A DNA stretch of 64,000 bases from Linnemannia hyalina (taxonomy: Eukaryota; Mortierellomycota; Mortierellomycetes; Mortierellales; Mortierellaceae): contig JAHRHY010000010.1 of NCBI GenBank assembly GCA_019671135.1, positions 1,116,001 to 1,180,000 of the forward strand. The letters are read 5' to 3'. The notes beneath the pieces are model-generated. The model saw only the letters and a list, made by a program, of their open reading frames with translations. It did not search any database and was not told where the DNA came from. The position numbers and the translations under genes are program-made. Of this stretch, positions 58,686-64,000 are shown in pieces. The first letter of the stretch is position 1, and the number at the start of each line of letters is the position of its first letter.

Positions 58686-61600
58686 CTAGTGAAAGTTGAA
58701 ATCCTGGCTATTGTCTTTGCTGTTGTTGTTGTTGTTGCTATTACCAGTATTGTTGTTCCCATAGGCAGGAGAAGCATTCCAGCCACTGTTGGAGTCGCTG
58801 TCTCTGTACTCGCCATGGGTTTGGTCGAAATTGACACCTTGGTCGTGGACATGGCCATGGCCGCCGTGGTCGTAATTGGGAAGGCCGTCTCTTCCTTCTC
58901 CTTTATCATTGCCGTATCCACCATGCCCTTGATCGTATCCACCATGGTCGTGAGCATCTCCTCCTCCCTCGCTGCCTCCTCTGGAATCCAAAAGGTCAAT
59001 CTGATCCGGGTCCACAAAATCATTCTCATACGAGCTATGTTCCAAGAAAAAGAAACAGAAAAAAACAAAGACCAGTGAACATTAGAGCAAGGAAAAAGAA
59101 GGAGAAGGAGGTGGCGGGAGCGACAAGGGATGGGAATGGGATGTTGGACAATAGTGAGCAATTTTTCCTTGGTTCCCTGCTGCTCTTTGCATAGTTGTTC
59201 ATTTTTCGTTCTTACTCGGAGAGAAAACCTTAAAAAACAATTCAAACAATTCAAACAATTCAAACAGTAAAACAAACAACACCATGCATAGATAATACTT
59301 TTTTTTTTCTTCTTGGTTGATTATCTTTCCTTTTTCAACCCTTGCCTGGCTGTGTCGTCGCCTTTTCCCTCATGTTCCACTTTTCCACTCTAATCCTCAT
59401 TTCTCTCTTCGATGGCTCATGTAACACTCAGATGCATTCATGCTTATTGTTCTCAGTCATCCATCCGTCAAACACTGTCACTCCTTTTTGTTTTCCCTTT
59501 TCCGCTCTTTCCACTCTCTCTGTCTCCTATTTTTTGGTCCATGTTCCACCCTCTCTCTGCATGTATGCTAAGAGATGACAAAGAGTGAAAGAATGAGAGA
59601 AAGAGGCACTATTCCCACTCTTCTTTTTTTTTTCCTTGCCCCTTTTCATTTTTCCTTTCCCCATTTCACTCTCTTCCAAAATTACGCAATATCCAATTAT
59701 CACATGGGCTAAAAAAAATAAAAACCGAATGAAAAACTTACATGTCGTCGGTAATAAACTCTTGCAAGAACTCAGGCACATCTTGCTGGCACTCAATCAA
59801 TAGCTTCACCAACTGGGGTGCAATGCCCCAATTCCGATCGTTGTAAAACGTCGTCGCCAGTCCCGGGTTCCCCGCACGCGCCGTTCTTCCAATCCGATGG
59901 ACGTAATCATCAATATCATCGCTCAGGTCATAATTGATGACATGCATGATATCCTTGATATCCAGTCCTCGAGCAGCGACAGCGGTAGCGATCAGGATGG
60001 GGCTCCGACCAGCTTTAAAGGCTTCCAGGGCCATCTCGCGTTCACGTTGGCTCCGGTCGCCGTGGAGGGAGATGCAGGGGAAATGTTTGTTGTAGAGGAC
60101 ATCGTCGAGGTAGTCGGCTTTGCGCTTCGTGTCGACAAAGATGAGGGTGCGCGAGGGCGGTTGGGAGAGGAGGAGTTCTTCGAGAGTGTCCTCTTTGTGG
60201 TACTCTTCTACCTTGATCACCTTTTGCATAATGTCTGTCGTTGTGCCTCCGATTCTTTTTTTTTTCACACGGTTAAGACGCAGCGGAAGGAGGTAGAATT
60301 GAGGGAAATAATTAGTACCCTAAAATTTTAACGCGCCCATGACGCGTACTCGCTGCAGCTTTTCTACTCCGCTCGCATTCACACCCAACCCTCAATCTCC
60401 CTCAACCCCCTAAAAAGAACATACCTTCCAACGCGCAGACGGCAATAGTCATTCATAAAGTCCCTCGCAAGGACCTGGATCTCAGACGGGAACGTGGCGC
60501 TAAACATCATGGATTGCAAACTCTCATCCCTCGTCAAATCAGACGAGAGCAAGATCTGACGGATTGTCGGTTCGAATCCCAAATCCAGAATCCGGTCGGC
60601 TTCATCCAGAACCAAGTACCGGACTTTGTCCAACGCCACCGCTCCTCTCTCCATAGCATCGACAAGTCGTCCTGGTGTTGCGATAAGGATGTCGCATCCA
60701 CGCGCCAAATAGTCCTTTTGTCGTCGAAGGTCTGCCCCTCCATAAATCACTGCCGGTCTGATCGGGCTCTTGTACGTGAACTTGTAACATTTTTGTGTAA
60801 GAGGTGAAAGTGAGCTTGGGTTAGATCATTAGGCAAACGCATGTTCCACTTGCATGTTCATAAAAAAAAGAATCCTCGAGTTGAAAGAACTTACGCGACG
60901 GGTTTCGTCAAAGATTTGGATGCCGAGCTCTCGAGTAGGGAGGATGATCAATGCCAAAGGAGAGGCCTTGGTTTTTCGAGCACCGGGCAGAGGGGCGACG
61001 GGTGGGTTCTTTTGCATCTTTGTCAAAATCTTGGATAGAACTGGGAGTAGGAACGCTGCCGTCTTTCCCGATCCTGTTTGCGCGCATGCTAAAAGATCAT
61101 AGTTTTTCATCAAGATGGGGATCGCGTTCCTCTATTTATTTTTTTCCGTTTTGTAGTGTAATAGAAATGGGAGGCAAGGGTTAAAGACCATTGAATGAAT
61201 TGAAATATAAAAGAGAGAAAATCGACGTCATCCCATATGCATGCCATTGAAGTGATGCCTTGCTTTTCGCCGTTGCTTTGAAAAAGTACCTGGATGGGTG
61301 TTGGCTCCAGGTATCCCATACGCTGGATGTTCTCGAGGATAATCGGATGCAACTTTGCCTGTTCAAACTATATCAAGGAAACAATGATATTAATTATTAC
61401 CTTTTATTTCGGTTGTGAGAGCCATTATCCTTTTACACCAACACAATAGAACAAAAGCAACAACATAAAGCAACGTCGCAGCTATAAAAAAAAACATCTC
61501 CAAGCTTACACTCTGTAGAGGATCGACGCGTTCGGGTCCACCTTTCCGACTGACATTGATTCTTGAGAACTTGTCGAAATTGATCCCCGACAAGATGCGA

Positions 61601-61776
61601 TTCTCTTCTCCAAACAACTCGGCCTCGAGTTCGGGCATGGCAGGGGCGTCTCCTTGATTGAATTCCTGCTGCCATTCGTAGGTGGGTTTCTCGAACGCCC
61701 ATGCGTCGTCCTCGTGCTCCCAGGCTGTCTCTGTAGGCTGTTTGCCGCCCCACCTCATCGTTACTTCATCTTCCAT
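58686..61776 (-). CDS. DEAD-box RNA helicase, Ded1/DDX3/Vasa-like
   Basis: Six exons (61776-61510, 61367-61290, 61131-60895, 60780-60425, 60254-59742, 59034-58686) join in phase to 599 aa. N-terminal Trp/acidic segment ([18 protein letters not shown]), then ELEAELFG...SGINFDKF, the lead-in typical of Ded1/DDX3/Vasa. Helicase motifs: Q motif with PTPIQ, motif I AQTGSGKT (132-139), Ia [14 protein letters not shown] (253-256), III SAT (288-290), [32 protein letters not shown] (from 432). Motif VI has Ala-Arg where most relatives have Gly-Arg. The last exon, after a 707-nt intron, gives a His/Asp/Gly-rich tail instead of the usual RGG/WW tail. Likely role: RNA duplex unwinding in translation initiation or RNP remodelling; Ded1 and Vasa cannot be told apart here. 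Confidence 0.9.
59239..59266. repeat. three-copy 9-bp repeat
   Basis: Three tandem copies of CAATTCAAA lie within the long last intron of the DEAD-box gene. Confidence 0.85.
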
Positions 61777-62047
61777 TATGGTTGCTTTTGTTGTTGTCGT
61801 TGTTATTGATGAGGGTAGTGTTTCTTTGTGCTGAGGACGAAGAAAGGGTGTGATGTGAAATAAAAAGAAGTGGCTGTGGCTGCTGCTATGGATTGTGATA
61901 GTGTGCCTTCTTCTGTTTGAGGTAAAGGCGGGTGCGACGGTGTGGAAGACAGAAAGACAAGAAGGGTCTAGGCGGGACAGTGGGCAATTTTTTAAATTCA
62001 AAAACGCCACACACAAAGAATCATTGCGCGCCGATTGAGCCCAGCCA

Positions 62048-62097
62048 ACAACAAAACAAAACAAAACAAAACAAAACAAAACAAAACAAAACAAAAA
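62048..62097. repeat. AAAAC pentanucleotide repeat
   Basis: About nine tandem AAAAC units lie between the SEN15 stop codon and the DEAD-box gene promoter. Slippage-prone; no coding role is seen. Confidence 0.9.
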
Positions 62098-62103
62098 AAC
62101 GTG

Positions 62104-62994
62104 CTATGGAATCACAGCGGTTGTTGCTGGTGCGACTGGTACTGTCAAGGTTGAGTCTGGCTTCTCTGGAGGGATACCCCTGGTCAGGTTCATGTATGTG
62201 ATCGTTGAGTCTCCTGTAATGACTCCAAGCGTGATCCTACACAAGTAATGATGTGGTTAAAAAAAGAAAAAAGGAAAAACTAGCAGAACCAAGCCTACAA
62301 GCGACACTCATGATAAACATATACCTTGATACTGCAGAAGCATTCAATCGTGGGTCAGTCTCTATGTCGAGAGCAGTAAAGGTACACTCAATCTTGGCGA
62401 CTGTCCATGGTTCAGCAACAAAGGCAGGCAAAATTAGATACTTGACGCGCTATGGATAAGATACAGTCCAGAGCATCGGTATTCCCATTGTCAGTTCATT
62501 AGTGATGGAAGTGGGAGGTGGTCAAAAAATGTGCAGTGGAGATGAGACAAAAGGAAAGAATGGTTGAATTGATCACTTACGGTGTCAGGATGTGTACATT
62601 CGATGAGACACCGTCCGAGCACAGGTGCCTGGATCACACTCACATCCTCAAATTCCTTCGCTAATTAACCCCCATAGCAACAAATGAACGTGAGTTATAT
62701 TTCTCAAACGTATTTTCATATTTCGAGGGTATAATTACTGATATGTTCACTCTTGCGTACCTAGGGTCAGGTCAAGATAGACCTGGAACAGTTGCTCCGC
62801 TTGGTCAGGGAAAAGAACACACTTGTCGTTCACCTCCTTGAACTAGGAAGAAAATTAAAAACAGAGCTTTTCCTGGCTAAGTACTTCTTGCTACTGCGCC
62901 CCAACTGACTTCCTCACTGTACCATAGGCTACCAGGCTATGTGTAGGAGTGAATAAAAGTTGCGTACCCTGGGATGCAATGCAAGCTTGTCCAT
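62104..62994 (-). CDS. SEN15: tRNA-splicing endonuclease subunit Sen15
   Basis: Five exons (62994-62968, 62842-62761, 62660-62581, 62449-62325, 62236-62104) join in phase to 148 aa; yeast Sen15 is 128 aa and human TSEN15 171 aa. Sen15 is a non-catalytic subunit of the four-subunit tRNA intron endonuclease. Family blocks visible: HPRFKEVND, YLDLTLAKEFEDVSVIQAP, LGRCLIEC, VKYLILPAFVAEPWTVAKIE and the C-terminal ITLGVITGDSTITYMNLTRGI. The last matches the AIxxxDSTivYYkLxxG signature. The start at 62994 is the only in-frame ATG. About 24 codons of open frame lie upstream (SFAQTTTSNLTDHL) and could be translated if an extra 5' exon exists. Confidence 0.82.
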
Positions 62995-63207
62995 GGCATG
63001 CTTTTGAAGGTGATCAGTCAAGTTCGAGGTTGTCGTTTGGGCGAAGGAGGGACCAAGTGCATTTTTTTGAACTGAGATTACTTAATTAATATCACATGAC
63101 ACTTCGTCGATCCTATGTGGCTTTTGTCCCTTTTACCCTCCAACCTATTTCAAGTTGGACAACTTCCAACTTCCTCGACCATCAACACGACAAACCATCA
63201 AACAGCC
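62995..63207. promoter_or_regulatory. shared divergent promoter, SEN15 / DPM3
   Basis: Only 213 bp separate the two start codons. AT-rich DNA around 63070-63100 includes TTAATTAATA. Assigned by position. Confidence 0.5.
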
Positions 63208-63751
63208 ATGACTCGCGCTACTGAGGCCGCCGCCTTCTTCGGCATCACCGCCACCATATACCTCGCCCTCCTCTTCCAGTGGCTCCCCATCACCCTCCCC
63301 GAAACCGTCCAGAACTTCACACTTCCCGTTGTACGAAACACCTCACCCCACCTTTTAGCATCTTTGCACAAAAGAACACGATGACAATGCAACTTCAATG
63401 GAGGCATGACCTTCTTACCCAGGAGCAACAAACAACATATAGTAACACCACTCTTTCTTATCCGTACACCTTGATGCGTCTCATCTTCTAGCTCCCCTGG
63501 TGGGCTTTGGTCACATTTGGCGCCTACTCTCTCGGAAACATTGGTTATCACGTCCTGACCTTCCGCGACTGCCCTGAAGCATACGACGAGCTCCAAGTGG
63601 TACATATTTTGTTTCTATTTCACACATCAAGTGCCACCACTGTCGGTCCTTGTGTACCTTTTTACTTACACTCGTTCTGTTTTCTCCTCACGTTGCATAG
63701 CAAATCGGTGAAGCACAGAGGGATCTCAGGAGCAAGGGCATGAGCATCTAA
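63208..63751 (+). CDS. DPM3: dolichol-phosphate mannosyltransferase subunit 3
   Basis: Three exons (63208-63330, 63492-63599, 63701-63751) join in phase to 93 aa; human DPM3 is 92 aa. DPM3 is the small ER-membrane subunit that tethers catalytic DPM1, which makes dolichol-phosphate-mannose for N-glycans, O-mannosylation and GPI anchors. Two hydrophobic segments are visible, AFFGITATIYLALLFQWLPI and LPWWALVTFGAYSLGNIGYHVL. The C-terminal coiled segment RDCPEAYDELQVQIGEAQRDLRSKG is the family's DPM1-binding region. The exon 2 donor could be three bases earlier, dropping one Val. AATAAA occurs directly after the stop. Confidence 0.92.
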
Positions 63752-64000
63752 TAAACGAATAAAGGGAGCCATTTTTTCTCACTCTCTCTTGGATCGACTT
63801 ACATTTCCCGACCCATCTTTCTTTCAAATTTTCGCCACGTCTCATTTTCTAATAAACATTTCATCTAACCCAATTCTCCAAGAAACCATTGGCAACAAGA
63901 AGCGAAACCAAAGTCAAAGAGTTGCAATTGAAAAGATCGGTATTATTGCTATATGTGTACAAATGCTCCTGCTCTGCTGTTGCCTCTACTTTGTTCTTTC
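63752..64000. other. DPM3 3' flank
   Basis: AT-rich and CT-rich sequence after the DPM3 stop with an AATAAA near 63760. No further gene is visible before the window ends. Confidence 0.5.

Noticed and set aside
60565..60580. GGTTCGAATCC box resembling a tRNA B-box
   Set aside because: It lies within the DEAD-box exon (antisense), with no A-box or cloverleaf around it.

Overview
The window is nuclear DNA from a filamentous fungus, most likely an early-diverging Mucoromycota of the Mortierella/Linnemannia type. Genes are protein-coding and rich in short introns (GT...AG, many about 45-120 nt). Flanks are CT-rich and full of microsatellites, and transcription-factor proteins carry long Gln runs. 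Protein sequences read like Mortierellomycotina homologues. The lineage is an inference from these features; no rRNA or other marker is present. Exons were joined by hand by requiring GT/AG borders, phase continuity and family fit. Every multi-exon model below sums to a multiple of three.

Layout. 1-1732: no gene seen. 1733-3729 (+): monopolin Csm1/Pcs1. 4211-8913 (-): homeodomain + TFIIS-N/LW + PP1-binding protein that resembles both plant LUMINIDEPENDENS and animal PNUTS. 9281-10471 (-): BLOC-1 subunit 6 (pallidin). 10846-13405 (-): TOM70. 13729-14596 (+): complex I NDUFA5. 14832-17359 (-): Golgi pH regulator (GPR89/GPHR). 17915-20083 (+): Golgi GDPase. 20444-20776 (-): small secreted protein. 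21850-23400 (-): decayed mobile-element gene with a RuvC-like motif. 24600-25800: repeat-rich accessory DNA. 27016-27297 (-): secreted Gly/Trp-rich protein. 27678-31424 (-): vacuolar TRP channel YVC1. 31995-33853 (-): ERV46. 34269-35349 (+): MCTS1/TMA20. 35630-39053 (-): SNAPC4-type 4.5-repeat Myb factor. 39362-41113 (-): O-fucosyltransferase-like protein. 43950-44396 (-): paralogue of the 20444 secreted protein. 44400-54100: long gene-poor, CT- and microsatellite-rich stretch. 54145-58533 (+): poly-Gln Zn2Cys6 transcription factor. 58686-61776 (-): DEAD-box helicase. 62104-62994 (-): tRNA-splicing endonuclease SEN15. 63208-63751 (+): DPM3.

How genes relate. Nothing looks like a metabolic cluster; this is mostly ordinary housekeeping DNA. 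A loose secretory/Golgi theme is present (GPHR, GDPase, ERV46, O-fucosyltransferase, DPM3). The GDPase would clear GDP released by GDP-mannose- and GDP-fucose-dependent transferases. Several pairs are head-to-head with short shared promoters: TOM70/NDUFA5, GPHR/GDPase, ERV46/MCTS1 and SEN15/DPM3.

The items most worth a second look are the LD/PNUTS-like architecture, the decayed RuvC-motif element with its neighbouring repeats, the paired secreted proteins sharing a nearly invariant core, and the unresolved N-terminus of the poly-Gln factor.
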